DNA from: Sporosarcina oncorhynchi
Lineage (GTDB): Bacteria; Bacillota; Bacilli; Bacillales_A; Planococcaceae
Length of the DNA: 64,000 nt
Assembly: GCF_033304615.1 (NCBI RefSeq)
Contig: NZ_CP129118.1
Span: forward strand, 988,001 to 1,052,000
Direction: 5' to 3'
Shown: positions 46,335 to 56,127 of the stretch, piece after piece
Numbering within the stretch: position 1 is the stretch's first letter
How the letters are laid out: every line of letters begins with the position of its first letter
Translations under genes and position numbers: made by a program
Notes under the pieces: generated by a model
Told to the model about the DNA's origin: nothing
Seen by the model: the letters and a program-made list of their open reading frames with translations, nothing else
Databases searched by the model: none

Positions 46335-47312
46335 ATGAATAAAAGAAGTATCCGCATTCTTGCTCTAGTCTCAATGATCGCATTGCTAGTTCTATCAGCA
46401 TGTGGCAAAGACGATGCAGATAAAGGCACTGATTCAGCTGATAGTAAAAAAGAATACGATTATCTATCTGTATTGACAGGTGGAACACAAGGAACTTATT
46501 ATGCACTAGGTGGAGCACTGGCTGACATCATTGGTAAGGAAACAGGCATTAATACAACTGCTGAAGTTTCACAAGCATCTGCTGCAAACATGACTGCTCT
46601 TAAAGACGGAAGTGCTGAAATCGCTTTCGTACAGACAGACATCGCATATTATGCGTCTAAAGGTGAAATGATGTTCAACGGAGAAGTGATCGATTCAGTA
46701 TCAGCTATCGGTGCACTTTATCCTGAAACGGTACAACTTGTTACACTTGAAAAATCAGGCATTAAGACGTTTGAAGATCTAAAAGGCAAAAAAGTTTCAG
46801 TTGGAGCACCTGGTTCAGGTACATATGCTAACGCTGAACAACTTCTTGAAATCCACGGATTGACGATGGACGATATCCAACCTCAAGATTTGGATTTTGG
46901 TGAATCCACAGATAGCATACAAGCAGGTCAAATCGATGCAGCATTCATCACGGCAGGTACACCTACAGCGGCTGTTGAAGCTTTGAATGCTAATGCTAAA
47001 GTATTTGTCGTTCCAGTAACAGACGAAAAAGCTGACGAATTGATTGCGAAGTATCAGTATTACGCGAAAGAAGTAATTCCTGCTGGAACATACGGCATCG
47101 CTGAAGAAACACCGACAGTTTCTGTTGGAGCAATGCTAGTTATCCAAAACGATGTTCCTGAAGATCTTGCATATAAAATTACAAAAGCAATTTATGACAA
47201 TGCGGGCAAATTGACACACCCGAAAGGCGCATTGATTAAAAAGGAAACAGGCCTTGATGGAATCGGTATTCCAGTACACCCAGGTGCACAAAAATACTTT
47301 GACGAAAAATAA
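46335..47312 (+). CDS. TAXI-type TRAP transporter solute-binding lipoprotein
   Basis: This 325-aa lipoprotein has lipobox LLVLSAC (Cys near 22) and the TAXI family core (LSVLTGGTQGTYYALGGALADII, VSQASAANMTALKDGSAEIAFVQ, KKVSVGAPGSGTYANAEQLLE). It captures a carboxylate, often glutamate or a C4 acid, for the TRAP permease downstream. SD AAAAGGGGAG. It is first gene of a three-gene operon. Confidence 0.95.
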   Translation: MNKRSIRILALVSMIALLVLSACGKDDADKGTDSADSKKEYDYLSVLTGGTQGTYYALGGALADIIGKETGINTTAEVSQASAANMTALKDGSAEIAFVQTDIAYYASKGEMMFNGEVIDSVSAIGALYPETVQLVTLEKSGIKTFEDLKGKKVSVGAPGSGTYANAEQLLEIHGLTMDDIQPQDLDFGESTDSIQAGQIDAAFITAGTPTAAVEALNANAKVFVVPVTDEKADELIAKYQYYAKEVIPAGTYGIAEETPTVSVGAMLVIQNDVPEDLAYKITKAIYDNAGKLTHPKGALIKKETGLDGIGIPVHPGAQKYFDEK

Positions 47313-47407
47313 GACTCTGCAACTAGAGAAATAAGAAAAGCGGGGCGGTGAGGCATTTAGCCTTAGCCGTCCCATTCTTAATTACGGAATAGAAAGGGAG
47401 ATGATGG

Positions 47408-47929
47408 ATGAATTTGAAAAAACTACCCCTCCCTGTTCTTTTCGTTATCCTGCTTATCGGCCTCGCCTATTTTTTCTTGCCCATACATAAGGTGTTCACC
47501 TTTACGGAATATCGATCTGATCATCCGGAAACCTTTTATGTCAAGCTGAAGGATGAAAAGGAATTTCAGATCCGATATGTCCACTCCATATTTCTTACCG
47601 ACGTTATTGAAAACTACGAGATAACGGATGATAATGCCGTTCGTATGCGCTCCATGCAATATGAAGATGTTGGAATTGGATTGCCCGGTTATGCCGAAGA
47701 AGGTGAAACATTAGATTTTACCAATGGAATGTATACGCTTACTTATGATCAAAACGTCATCGATTCGTTCGTTCTGTTTGTAGGCGATGTCGATGCGAAG
47801 CTAGCATTTAGATATAACGGTAAGGAAATAGATTTAAAACACTATTTGACAAGAGGAAAGTCGTACACATTCCAAGTGGAGCGGCAATCGATCTTTCAAA
47901 AAATGAGAGGAGTTAACATGAATGGCTAA
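47408..47929 (+). CDS. DUF1850 protein of the TRAP operon
   Basis: This 173-aa protein has one N-terminal transmembrane helix (PVLFVILLIGLAYFFLP) and an extracytoplasmic DUF1850 domain (FQIRYVHSIFLTDVIENYEI, GVGLPGYAEEGE-like block). DUF1850 genes typically sit between TAXI binding protein and fused permease; the role is unknown. It overlaps the permease gene by 8 nt. Confidence 0.88.
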   Translation: MNLKKLPLPVLFVILLIGLAYFFLPIHKVFTFTEYRSDHPETFYVKLKDEKEFQIRYVHSIFLTDVIENYEITDDNAVRMRSMQYEDVGIGLPGYAEEGETLDFTNGMYTLTYDQNVIDSFVLFVGDVDAKLAFRYNGKEIDLKHYLTRGKSYTFQVERQSIFQKMRGVNMNG

Positions 47930-49967
47930 TAATAAAAAGCACCATGAAGGATCTTTGATCGACTCACAAGTTGACCATGGCGAGCAACTGACGGAAGAAC
48001 AACAGCTCGAACTTCTTCAAAAATACGATCCTGAATCAAATACGCGCAATTTATCTGGTATTTTTAAAGTAATTGTCTTTGCTGGATTATTATTATTTTC
48101 ATTGTTCCAGTTATACACATCTATCGGGACTCCATTTACGGCATATATTCAACGTTCCATTCACTTAGGATTCGCGTTGTCTTTAATATTCCTATTATTC
48201 CCGGCTGTTAAGAAGCCTGGCGTAAAACGAAACAAAGTACCGTTTTACGATGTAATTCTGTCGCTACTCTCAGTGGCAGTCGGTTTATATTGGCCGCTGT
48301 TTTATACTGATTTGGTCTACCGAGTAGGAAGAGTCTCGGAAATGGATTTAATTATAGGGATTTTGGCGGTACTCTTAACACTTGAAGCCGCTAGACGTGC
48401 AGTCGGTTTACCGATAACGATTATTTCTGCTGTGTTCTTGGTGTATGCATTCTTCGGGCCCTATTTTCCGGGCTTCTTAGCGCACCGAGGTCAGGATATC
48501 AAAAACCTTATCCAGCTATTGTTCTTTACAACAGATGGAATCTTAGGAACACCGATTAGTGTGTCTGCGACTTTCATCTTTGTCTTCCTGCTTTTCGGTG
48601 CCTTCCTTGTGAAGACAGGAGTCGGTAATTACTTCAACGACTTGGCGATTGTTCTTGCCGGCCGACTAACGGGAGGGCCCGCTAAGGTTGCCATTTTCTC
48701 AAGTGCATTGCAAGGAACGATTTCAGGAAGTTCAGTTGCAAACGTTGTCGGTTCAGGTTCTTATACGATTCCGATGATGAAAAAACTAGGATACCGTAAA
48801 GAGTTTGCGGGAGGGGTGGAGGCTGCTGCTTCAACGGGCGGACAAATCATGCCTCCGATTATGGGAGCTGCCGCTTTCCTGATGGTTGAATTCATTGGTG
48901 GAGTCACCTACTGGGAAATAGCCAAAGCTGCTGCAATTCCTGCTTTGCTATATTTCACTGGAATTTGGATCATGACACACTTTGAAGCAAAACGCGTCGG
49001 ACTTCAGGGAATGTCACCTGATCAAATTCCGGACCGTAAAGCTACATTGAAAAAGATTTACTTGCTGTTGCCGATTCTGGGAATTATTCTCTTCTTGTTG
49101 TTCGGTATTCCAACAATGAAAGCTGCACTTTTAGGTATCGTCTTAACATTGGTTGTCAGCTTCTTTGATAAATCGACGAGACTTGGTTTCAAAGATATTA
49201 TTATGGCGCTTGTAGATGGAGCACGAACTGCATTAGCCGTAGCAGCTGCAACAGCTTGTGCTGGTATTATCGTCGGTGTCGTCGTGAAGACGGGTCTTGG
49301 ACTAAGCCTAGCGAACGGACTCGTTTCAGCAGCAGGCGGAAATATTCTCTTAACGTTAATCTTCACGATGCTTGCAGCGATTATATTAGGAATGGGTTCG
49401 CCGACAACGGCAAACTATGTCATCACATCAACGATTGCCGCACCTGCAATTATCTTATTATTGATGGGTGGAGAAATGGGGCCTGGTGTAGCAGTTCCTG
49501 TCGTAGTGGCAATATCTGCTCACATGTTCGTATTCTATTTTGGAATCATTGCGGACATTACGCCGCCAGTCGCTCTAGCAGCATTCGCGGCATCCGGAAT
49601 ATCCGGTGGGGATCCGATCAAAACAGGTTTCACTTCAGCAAAGCTCGCGATTGCGGCGTTCATCATTCCTTATATGTTCGTCTTCAATCCAGCATTGCTC
49701 ATGATTGACTCGTCGTTGTTCGAGATTATCTGGGTCACCTTCACCGCAATTGTAGGAATGATTGCTATAGGGGCCGGGATGATCGGGTTCTGGTATCGAA
49801 AGTGTAATTGGATTGAACGGGTGATAATTGCCGGTACGGGTTTACTATTAATTTATCCAGAGACATTAACGGATATCATTGGTTTGTCTTTGTTTACTGT
49901 ACTGCTCCTTATCCAATTGAAAACGAAAGACAAGAACGACAAAAACAAGGTTGCCGTAGCATCCTAA
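47922..49967 (+). CDS. Fused TRAP transporter permease (DctQM)
   Basis: This 681-aa permease joins a small 4-helix DctQ-like part (to about residue 180) to a DctM large domain with GTISGSSVANVVGSGSYTIP, EAAASTGGQIMPPIMGAAAFLM and GMGSPTTANYVITS. It imports substrate with Na+ or H+. SD AAATGAGAGGAG lies inside the DUF1850 gene. Confidence 0.95.
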   Translation: MANNKKHHEGSLIDSQVDHGEQLTEEQQLELLQKYDPESNTRNLSGIFKVIVFAGLLLFSLFQLYTSIGTPFTAYIQRSIHLGFALSLIFLLFPAVKKPGVKRNKVPFYDVILSLLSVAVGLYWPLFYTDLVYRVGRVSEMDLIIGILAVLLTLEAARRAVGLPITIISAVFLVYAFFGPYFPGFLAHRGQDIKNLIQLLFFTTDGILGTPISVSATFIFVFLLFGAFLVKTGVGNYFNDLAIVLAGRLTGGPAKVAIFSSALQGTISGSSVANVVGSGSYTIPMMKKLGYRKEFAGGVEAAASTGGQIMPPIMGAAAFLMVEFIGGVTYWEIAKAAAIPALLYFTGIWIMTHFEAKRVGLQGMSPDQIPDRKATLKKIYLLLPILGIILFLLFGIPTMKAALLGIVLTLVVSFFDKSTRLGFKDIIMALVDGARTALAVAAATACAGIIVGVVVKTGLGLSLANGLVSAAGGNILLTLIFTMLAAIILGMGSPTTANYVITSTIAAPAIILLLMGGEMGPGVAVPVVVAISAHMFVFYFGIIADITPPVALAAFAASGISGGDPIKTGFTSAKLAIAAFIIPYMFVFNPALLMIDSSLFEIIWVTFTAIVGMIAIGAGMIGFWYRKCNWIERVIIAGTGLLLIYPETLTDIIGLSLFTVLLLIQLKTKDKNDKNKVAVAS

Positions 49968-49968
49968 T

Positions 49969-50016
49969 GAAAAAGCGATCACGATTGTCTGAAAAGACAG
50001 CCGTGATCGCTTTTTT
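49969..50016 (+). terminator. Terminator of TRAP operon
   Basis: AAAGCGATCACG..GTCTG/CAGAC..CGTGATCGCTTT stem with T-run. Confidence 0.88.
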
Positions 50017-50100
50017 CTGTTGGCTGTTTTCGTATAGATTGTTGCTTTCTTGACCAGACTTTTACAAGGTTGGCATAATGCGGTTAGGAGGCGTTCTACT

Positions 50101-51108
50101 ATGTGGTTGGATATATATGAGGACTTCAGCGAATTACCAAAATCGGAGCAAATAGCATTGTTTGAAGCGATGAAACAGGACTTGTTTCCTGATGAGCCAG
50201 ATAAAATTACAAAACTACTCAAAAGCATTCGTGAAGCCCGATTCGCTTCTGGTTTGGGTTGTGTTCATTGTGGAAGCACATCGGTTAAACGGAACGGCAA
50301 ATATCGTTCAAGACAACGTTATCTCTGTAATGATTGCGGGAAATCTTTCAATGATATGACCAATACGCCATTTTCAGGTTCACGCTATCCCGCAAAATGG
50401 GTGAAGTACATTGAATTAATGGTAGAAGGACACACGCTACCGAAAATCGCTGAAAGGTTAAACATTCATATTTCTACCGCATTCTATTGGAGACATAAAA
50501 TCTTGAACGCATTAGGCAGTCTTGGATTTAACCAATTGTTAGGTATCGTTGAAAGTGATGAAACCTTTTTTCGTGAATCTATGAAAGGTAGACAAGTCAC
50601 TCATAGAAAAGCCAAGAAACGTGGAGAGAAAGACACGAAAAGAGGTATTTCTAACCTAAAAATTGCTGTTGTAGTGGCACAAGACCGCAATGGTAGTGTG
50701 ATTGCTCGGAAAGCAGGTACAGGTCGCGTAAGAGCCGAAGAAATTGACACAGTGATAGGTGAGTATATTCACCCGTCTGCCTTGTTATGTACTGATACCG
50801 CAACTAATTATAAGAAATTCGCAAGAATAAAAGGGTTGCAACACGAAACGGTCAATGAACGACAAAAACAGCGTGTTAAGAAAGGCATCTATCACATTCA
50901 ACACGTCAATAACTTCCATAATCGCTTAAAGACTTGGATGGAACGATTTCAAGGCGTTGCGACAAAGTATCTGGATAATTACCTTTACTGGTTCCGATGG
51001 CTTGATAAGGGGAAAGACTTGGCATTTGAAAAACGAGTTGAGCAAATGCTTATTTCAGCGTGTCAAAAATCGAACAGCATAACAGTAGAAATGCTGAAAG
51101 CAATATAG
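50101..51108 (+). mobile_element. IS1595-family (ISXO2-like) transposase
   Basis: This 335-aa transposase has an N-terminal zinc ribbon (CVHCGSTSVKRNG... YLCNDCGKSF), a helix-turn-helix-like segment (TLPKIAERLNIHISTAFYWRHKIL) and an ISXO2 catalytic domain with Asp in GIVESDETFF, Asp in LLCTDTATNYKKF and the HVNNFHNRLKTWMERFQGVATKYLDNYLYWFRW block. It appears intact. I could not find matching terminal inverted repeats, so element ends are undefined. SD TAGGAGG. Confidence 0.88.
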
Positions 51109-51109
51109 A

Positions 51110-51137
51110 AACCACCTCAAATACTTAAAGGTGGTCC
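51110..51137 (-). terminator. Possible terminator of the 146-aa gene
   Basis: ACCACCT/AGGTGGT stem; the minus strand continues TTTCTATATT. It could alternatively be part of the IS end. Confidence 0.5.
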
Positions 51138-51142
51138 ATTCC

Positions 51143-51583
51143 TTAATGATTTTCTTCTTGGATTTCATCTTCTATAAGTTTAATGAGTGTTGATGATTCT
51201 TCGGAGGTCAAAGTTTGGGTTCTGCCTTCATATTTTACTTGATGGTTGAAGATGATAATCCCGCCACTCGGATAATACCCGACATTTTTAATATGCATGA
51301 TATAGAGTGGTTCTTCGTCAATATCAACGGAAGTCGTCGTTATATTATTTGATTTTAAATTCTCCAGGACAGAAGAAAGTTGTTTTATAAAATCCTTTTC
51401 GTCTGTCACTTTTTGTTTATTTGTTTTGTATTCAATCAATTCTATACTCTCAATGTTTTTATAAGTAATTTCTTCCTCTGAGAATAAACGTTCCATAGAA
51501 TCCCCTGTATTTCTAGTGAAAACAACAACTAAAGTTATGGCAATAGTCACAATAACAGCGATAGTTATAACCTTATTTTTCAT
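51143..51583 (-). CDS. Unrecognised membrane-anchored 146-aa protein
   Basis: An N-terminal signal-anchor (VITIAVIVTIAITLVVVF) is followed by a ~120-residue extracytoplasmic domain rich in Lys/Glu/Ile, with KNIESIELIEYKT, DEEPLYIMHIKNVGYYPSGGIIIFN and an acidic tail. I do not recognise the family. SD AGAGGAGGG. Its AT-rich composition and place between a transposase and unrelated transporters suggest accessory DNA. Confidence 0.7.
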   Translation of the reverse strand: MKNKVITIAVIVTIAITLVVVFTRNTGDSMERLFSEEEITYKNIESIELIEYKTNKQKVTDEKDFIKQLSSVLENLKSNNITTTSVDIDEEPLYIMHIKNVGYYPSGGIIIFNHQVKYEGRTQTLTSEESSTLIKLIEDEIQEENH

Positions 51584-51738
51584 TTAAACCCTCCTCTGAA
51601 CAAACCGTTTCCGTTTGTTTAATATTATTTCCTTTAAGCTCCATCTTCTTATTATATATCTTTTCTAACAATTTATTCAATACCTTTAAAAACAACAAAC
51701 TTTGCGAAAACAGCCTTTCTGTTACATCGCAAATTAGC

Positions 51739-52644
51739 TCAGACACCGACTAAAAAAAGAACGATTGGTATCGTAATGATGCTCGTGAGTGTCGTGATAA
51801 ATGTGGTGAATGAAACGAGATCCGGTTCAGTATTAAATTGCAACGCGAAAATCGTTGTATTGGCGGCCGCCGGCATGGCGGCTTGAATAATCAAGACGCT
51901 CTTCAACAAGTCGTTCACCGGAAGAAATAATAAAATAAGCAAAGCGATAATCGGTGAAGCAACCATACGTATAATGGATACTGCAGTCACATAGCAATAG
52001 TTAACTTTTTTTCTGGCCATCACTGCCAGCTGCATTCCAAGAACGAGCATCACTGTCGGAATTGAAGCATCCGCAATTAGACTAATTCCTTCCATTAATG
52101 AAGAAGGAAGAGTCAAATGAAATACTTGGAAAAAGAGTCCGAGGGCTGCTGCGTAAATGAGTGGCATACGGACAACGCGTTGAAGAGCATCACGCCACGT
52201 CGCTTTTTCTGAACCGCCGATCGAAGCGAAGAATATACCAAAGGAATTCATAAGCAGTGATTGAAAGACCATCATGATAACAGCATAATCAAAACCGATG
52301 GAGCCTAAAGCAAAAAGTACGACCGGGGCTCCGTAGTTCCCGCTGTTCATGAAGACCCCTCCTAAAATCATCGCAGAACGTTCGGAACGCGTAGCCTTCA
52401 TCACTTTGGCGATGATCCAGATGATCACAAATAAGATGAACGAAAGTAGTAAGCTGAAAAGAATTATGTAGAAATAGTCCCAAGTTAAAGGATTGCTGTA
52501 AAAAGTGCGGAAAGCCAGAAAAGGCGACATTAAATAAAGAGCAGCTGTTGAAATAGATTTGATATCGAAGCCGATCAGTTTCTGTCCGATGAATCCGATT
52601 GCAAAAATGAAAAACACAGGAAAAATGATTAATAATAGACTCAT
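51739..52644 (-). CDS. AEC family transporter (auxin efflux carrier-like)
   Basis: This 301-aa protein has about ten transmembrane helices in two halves and AEC features (LYLMSPFLAFRTFY, GGVFMNSGNYGAPVVLFALG, SIPTVMLVLGMQLA, IIQAAMPAAANTTIFALQF). Bacterial relatives move malate or other small anions. It is a single gene divergent from the ABC ATPase. Confidence 0.9.
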   Translation of the reverse strand: MSLLLIIFPVFFIFAIGFIGQKLIGFDIKSISTAALYLMSPFLAFRTFYSNPLTWDYFYIILFSLLLSFILFVIIWIIAKVMKATRSERSAMILGGVFMNSGNYGAPVVLFALGSIGFDYAVIMMVFQSLLMNSFGIFFASIGGSEKATWRDALQRVVRMPLIYAAALGLFFQVFHLTLPSSLMEGISLIADASIPTVMLVLGMQLAVMARKKVNYCYVTAVSIIRMVASPIIALLILLFLPVNDLLKSVLIIQAAMPAAANTTIFALQFNTEPDLVSFTTFITTLTSIITIPIVLFLVGV

Positions 52645-52794
52645 AGCATCTTGCTCCTATCGCGCATGATATCGTAAGGGATTATCCGTAGTATATATGA
52701 AAACGACGACTGTTGAATAGTGGAAACCAATCTACTATAATAAGAGTATAGTCGAAAAGATCAGAAATTTGGAATTGTATAGGAAGTAGGGGAA

Positions 52795-53685
52795 ATGATG
52801 CTTACGTTAACAAATGTAAAAATCTCTTATGGCGACAGAGTTATTTTGGACGATTTGGATTTCACAGCAAAAATTGGGGAAATCATTGGCGTTGCTGCAC
52901 CAAACGGAACAGGTAAGACTACCATGTTCAATGTCATTGCGAATTTCGTGCGGCCGGATTCAGGTAAAGTGCTTTTTGATGGGAAATATACATATAAGAA
53001 TGAAAAAGAAGAATTGATTATTCATAAAAAATTAGCAACTTTTCCTGAACAAAAAGATCTGTTTGAAGAATTATCGGGCATAGACCATTTGAAGTTGTAT
53101 GCAAATATGTGGAACGGCTCGACAAAAAATGTCACGGCTATTATTGAACGGTTACAAATGGGACATTATGTAAAACGTAAAGTTCGGACCTATTCACTCG
53201 GAATGCGTCAACGCCTCTGTTTTGCAATGATGATGGCGGCGGATACACCCGTCATGCTCATGGATGAAGTGATGAATGGATTGGATGTTGATAATGTCGC
53301 GCTCATTTCGGAATGTCTGTTAGAGATGAAGAGAGACAAATTGATTTTTGTTGCTTCTCATTTGTTGGAAAACCTCGATTTATATGCAGATCGTGTCATT
53401 TTCTTAAAAGCAGGTAAGATTGTCCACGAACTGCGATTTACGAACGACAATGAAACATATCTGAAGCTTGAAATGAATTTGGACGAATATGAAAAGTTAT
53501 GTAAGGACGTTACTTTACCAGAAGGACATATCTTTATTGCGGAGCGGCTTTTATGTCTCCCTTTTGCTGGAATTAACATAGCGGAACAGACAAAGTGGAT
53601 TGAGCGTATGCTCATAGATAACGACAGCGAAATGAAAATCGGACCACTTGGAACAGTTGAATATTATGAAAAGTATTATGCCTAA
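52795..53685 (+). CDS. ABC transporter ATP-binding protein, orphan
   Basis: This 296-aa ATPase has Walker A APNGTGKTT near 38-46, a variant signature YSLGMRQRL (SLGM in place of SGGQ) near 133-141, Walker B PVMLMDEVMNGLD near 154-166 and a switch His in VASHLLE. The last ~80 residues form an extra C-terminal domain, as in BcrA/YxlF-type exporters. No permease gene adjoins it, and a terminator follows at once. The partner is unknown. Confidence 0.9.
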   Translation: MMLTLTNVKISYGDRVILDDLDFTAKIGEIIGVAAPNGTGKTTMFNVIANFVRPDSGKVLFDGKYTYKNEKEELIIHKKLATFPEQKDLFEELSGIDHLKLYANMWNGSTKNVTAIIERLQMGHYVKRKVRTYSLGMRQRLCFAMMMAADTPVMLMDEVMNGLDVDNVALISECLLEMKRDKLIFVASHLLENLDLYADRVIFLKAGKIVHELRFTNDNETYLKLEMNLDEYEKLCKDVTLPEGHIFIAERLLCLPFAGINIAEQTKWIERMLIDNDSEMKIGPLGTVEYYEKYYA

Positions 53686-53710
53686 CTAGTACAATCAAAT
53701 GAAAACAGTC

Positions 53711-53744
53711 ACAAAAAAGTGCTTATCAATAAAGCACTTTTTTT
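53711..53744 (+). terminator. Terminator of ABC gene
   Basis: AAAAAAGTGCTT/AAGCACTTTTTT with T-run. Confidence 0.85.
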
Positions 53745-53794
53745 CTGTCTATACTACAATTAGGATAACGATATCATTGAAGGGAATTATTGCC

Positions 53795-55639
53795 GTGCAA
53801 CTAACGCTCACTTTTATCATTTTAGGGATTACGATTGTCTTATTCATGACCAATAAATTGCGTGCCGATCTTGTTGCAATGCTCGCATTACTGTCATTTG
53901 TTCTGACGGGAATTCTGTCTCCGGCCGAAGCACTGTCTGGCTTTTCCAATTCGGTCGTTATTATGATTGCAGCGCTCTTTATCATTGGAGCGGGCATCTT
54001 CCGAACAGGACTTGCACAAATGGCCGGTACGCTTTTGTTACGCTATTCAGGTGACAGTGAAAAAAGGTTGTTCATTCTCTTGCTCGTCATTGTTGCGTCT
54101 GTCGGTGCATTCATGAGCAATACGGGAACCGTCGCACTCATGTTGCCAATTGTCATTAGCATCGCAATCAGTATAAACAGTAGTCCAACAAAGTATTTAA
54201 TTCCATTATCGTATATGGCTAGTTTTTCAGGATTGCTTACGTTAATCGCATCACCTCCCAATCTAATTATTAGCCAGCAACTTGTAGACAATGGGTTTGA
54301 GCGATTGAGTTTTTTTCAGATTACGCCGATTGGCATCATCGGTGTCATTGTCGGTATAATTTACTTGTACGCGGTGCGCAATACATTACTCCCTAAAGGA
54401 AAGAAATCATCAAGTTCAAGCGATCATCAGAAGCTGTCAATTAAACAGCTGGTCAGTGATTATCAGTTGGGGGATAACTTATTCCAAGTGAAAGTTCCTG
54501 TAGAATCTGATTTAGTAGGAAAACGGTTGGCGCAATTGAAAATACCGGCAACGTATCAATTGTGCATATTGAAAATTAGTAGGAAGTCTACGGAAGGCTT
54601 GAATTTATTACCGATGACGTATCAGGAAATGGCTGGACCTACGACTGTTATTCAGGCAAAAGACCTTTTGTACATCCAAGGCTCAGGCGTTAATCTTCAG
54701 AGATTTATGGACGATTACGAATTGCAGGTGGAGGATGGGGAATCGGAAGCAGGGCAATTGGTGTCTAAACAAATGGGGATAGCGGAAGTGCTGCTCACGC
54801 CACATTCCAGCTTCATCAATGAAACATTAAGAAGCATTAGCTTCCGTGAAAAATACAACGTGAATATTTTAGGCATTAACCGTCAAGGCGAATATGTTGC
54901 GAAAGATATGTCCAAGCAAAAATTGAAGTTTGGCGATGCCTTGCTTGTCCAAGGCTCATGGGATTCCATCGAAATGCTTGCGAAGGAGACGCGGAATGTC
55001 GTTGTTATCGGCCAACCGAAAGAACATGCCAGTATGGCGGCGGCAAGTGGAAAAGCAGCCATTGCGGGAATCATCATGCTATTGGTCGTCGGATTAATGG
55101 TGCTTGAAGTATTCCCCGCGGTCATTTCGGTATTGATTGGCGCGGCACTTATGATTTTGACAGGTTGCGTTAGAAATATGGATGATGCTTATGGACAGAT
55201 TAACTGGGAAAGTATCATTTTAATAGGTGCGATGCTGCCGATGGCGACGGCACTCGAAAACACTGGAGGCATGCAGTTGTTGTCGGAAGGGATTATCCAA
55301 GTACTGGGGGGCGTCGGGCCGCTTGGTGTGTTGGCAGGTATTTTTTTCTTAACGATGCTATTTGGTCAATTCATCAGTAACACAGCAACTGCGGTTTTAT
55401 TTGCCCCAATCGGGTTGAGTGCCGCAATTAGCATCGGTGTAAGTCCATATCCATTTCTTATTGCTGTAGCAGTAGGCGCAAGTATGGCCTTCTCAACACC
55501 TGTCGCATCACCAACGAATGCTTTAGTCATGACAGCAGGAAACTATCAATTCAAGGACTTCGTGAAAATCGGTGTCCCATTACAATTCATCATGTTCATC
55601 GTCATGATGATTGCCATACCATTACTATTTCCATTCTAA
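53795..55639 (+). CDS. SLC13-type permease with RCK_C (TrkA-C) domains
   Basis: This ~614-aa polytopic carrier has N-terminal helices (LTFIILGITIVLFM...VVIMIAALFIIGAGIFRTG, SNTGTVALMLPIVIS), a central cytosolic stretch with two TrkA-C-like modules (FQVKVPVESDLVGKRLAQLKIP; AEVLLTPHSSFINETLRSISF) and C-terminal helices with FISNTATAVLFAPIGLSAA. Relatives move sulphate or dicarboxylates with Na+. GTG 53795 follows SD GAAGGGA; a longer frame upstream runs through the preceding terminator. Confidence 0.88.
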   Translation: MQLTLTFIILGITIVLFMTNKLRADLVAMLALLSFVLTGILSPAEALSGFSNSVVIMIAALFIIGAGIFRTGLAQMAGTLLLRYSGDSEKRLFILLLVIVASVGAFMSNTGTVALMLPIVISIAISINSSPTKYLIPLSYMASFSGLLTLIASPPNLIISQQLVDNGFERLSFFQITPIGIIGVIVGIIYLYAVRNTLLPKGKKSSSSSDHQKLSIKQLVSDYQLGDNLFQVKVPVESDLVGKRLAQLKIPATYQLCILKISRKSTEGLNLLPMTYQEMAGPTTVIQAKDLLYIQGSGVNLQRFMDDYELQVEDGESEAGQLVSKQMGIAEVLLTPHSSFINETLRSISFREKYNVNILGINRQGEYVAKDMSKQKLKFGDALLVQGSWDSIEMLAKETRNVVVIGQPKEHASMAAASGKAAIAGIIMLLVVGLMVLEVFPAVISVLIGAALMILTGCVRNMDDAYGQINWESIILIGAMLPMATALENTGGMQLLSEGIIQVLGGVGPLGVLAGIFFLTMLFGQFISNTATAVLFAPIGLSAAISIGVSPYPFLIAVAVGASMAFSTPVASPTNALVMTAGNYQFKDFVKIGVPLQFIMFIVMMIAIPLLFPF

Positions 55640-55640
55640 C

Positions 55641-55680
55641 AAAAACGGCGAGAGGGAAGGGTTCCTCTTGCCGTTTTTTT
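55641..55680 (+). terminator. Terminator of SLC13 gene
   Basis: AAAACGGCGAGAGGGAA/TTCCTCTTGCCGTTTT with T-run. Confidence 0.9.
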
Positions 55681-55762
55681 AATCAAGATTAATTTGTCAA
55701 AAGCATTTAGCGCGAGTGGATGTCTGGTAGAAGCTTATACTGTCCGCGACACTTATACGACC

Positions 55763-56095
55763 TATGTGCAAAACCGCTCAAGTTAGTAGGAAATCCGCTC
55801 AACCTATGTGGAAAACCGCTCAAGTTAGTAGGAAATCCGCTCAACCTGTGTGCAGAACCGCTCAAGTTAAGGTAAATCCGCTCAACCTATGTGAAAAACC
55901 GCTCAAGTTAGTAGGAAATCCGCTCAACCTATGCGCAAAACCGCTCAAGTTAAGGGAAATCCGCTCAACCTGTGTGGAAAACCGCTCAAGTTAAGGGAAA
56001 TCCGCTCAACCTATGTGCAAAACCGCTCAAGTTAGTAGGAAATCCGCTCAACCTATGTGCAAAACCGCTCAAGTTGTCAGGGGAACCGCTTGACC
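55763..56095. repeat. 21-nt periodic array, CCGCTCAA core
   Basis: Fifteen exact CCGCTCAA cores (first at 55774, then 55795, 55816, 55837, 55858, 55878, 55899, 55920, 55941, 55961, 55982 and on) plus one degenerate copy at the right end, spaced 21 nt (occasionally 20). Two half-unit types alternate: ACCGCTCAAGTTAGTAGGAA and TCCGCTCAACCTATGTGCAA. It lies between convergent genes. No real coding potential. Confidence 0.92.
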
Positions 56096-56127
56096 AATCC
56101 AAATCTAACCCAAGCTTTCAATTTCAA

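Noticed and set aside
50101-51583. Composite transposon carrying the 146-aa gene
   Set aside because: Only one transposase and no second element or paired ends are visible.
55764-55994. A 76-codon open frame with repeating AQVSRKSAQP-like residues
   Set aside because: It is the 21-nt (7-codon) repeat read as protein; there is no SD, no homology, and the phase shifts where units are 20 nt.
55763-56095. CRISPR array
   Set aside because: Repeat units are 21 nt with no unique spacers and no cas genes nearby.
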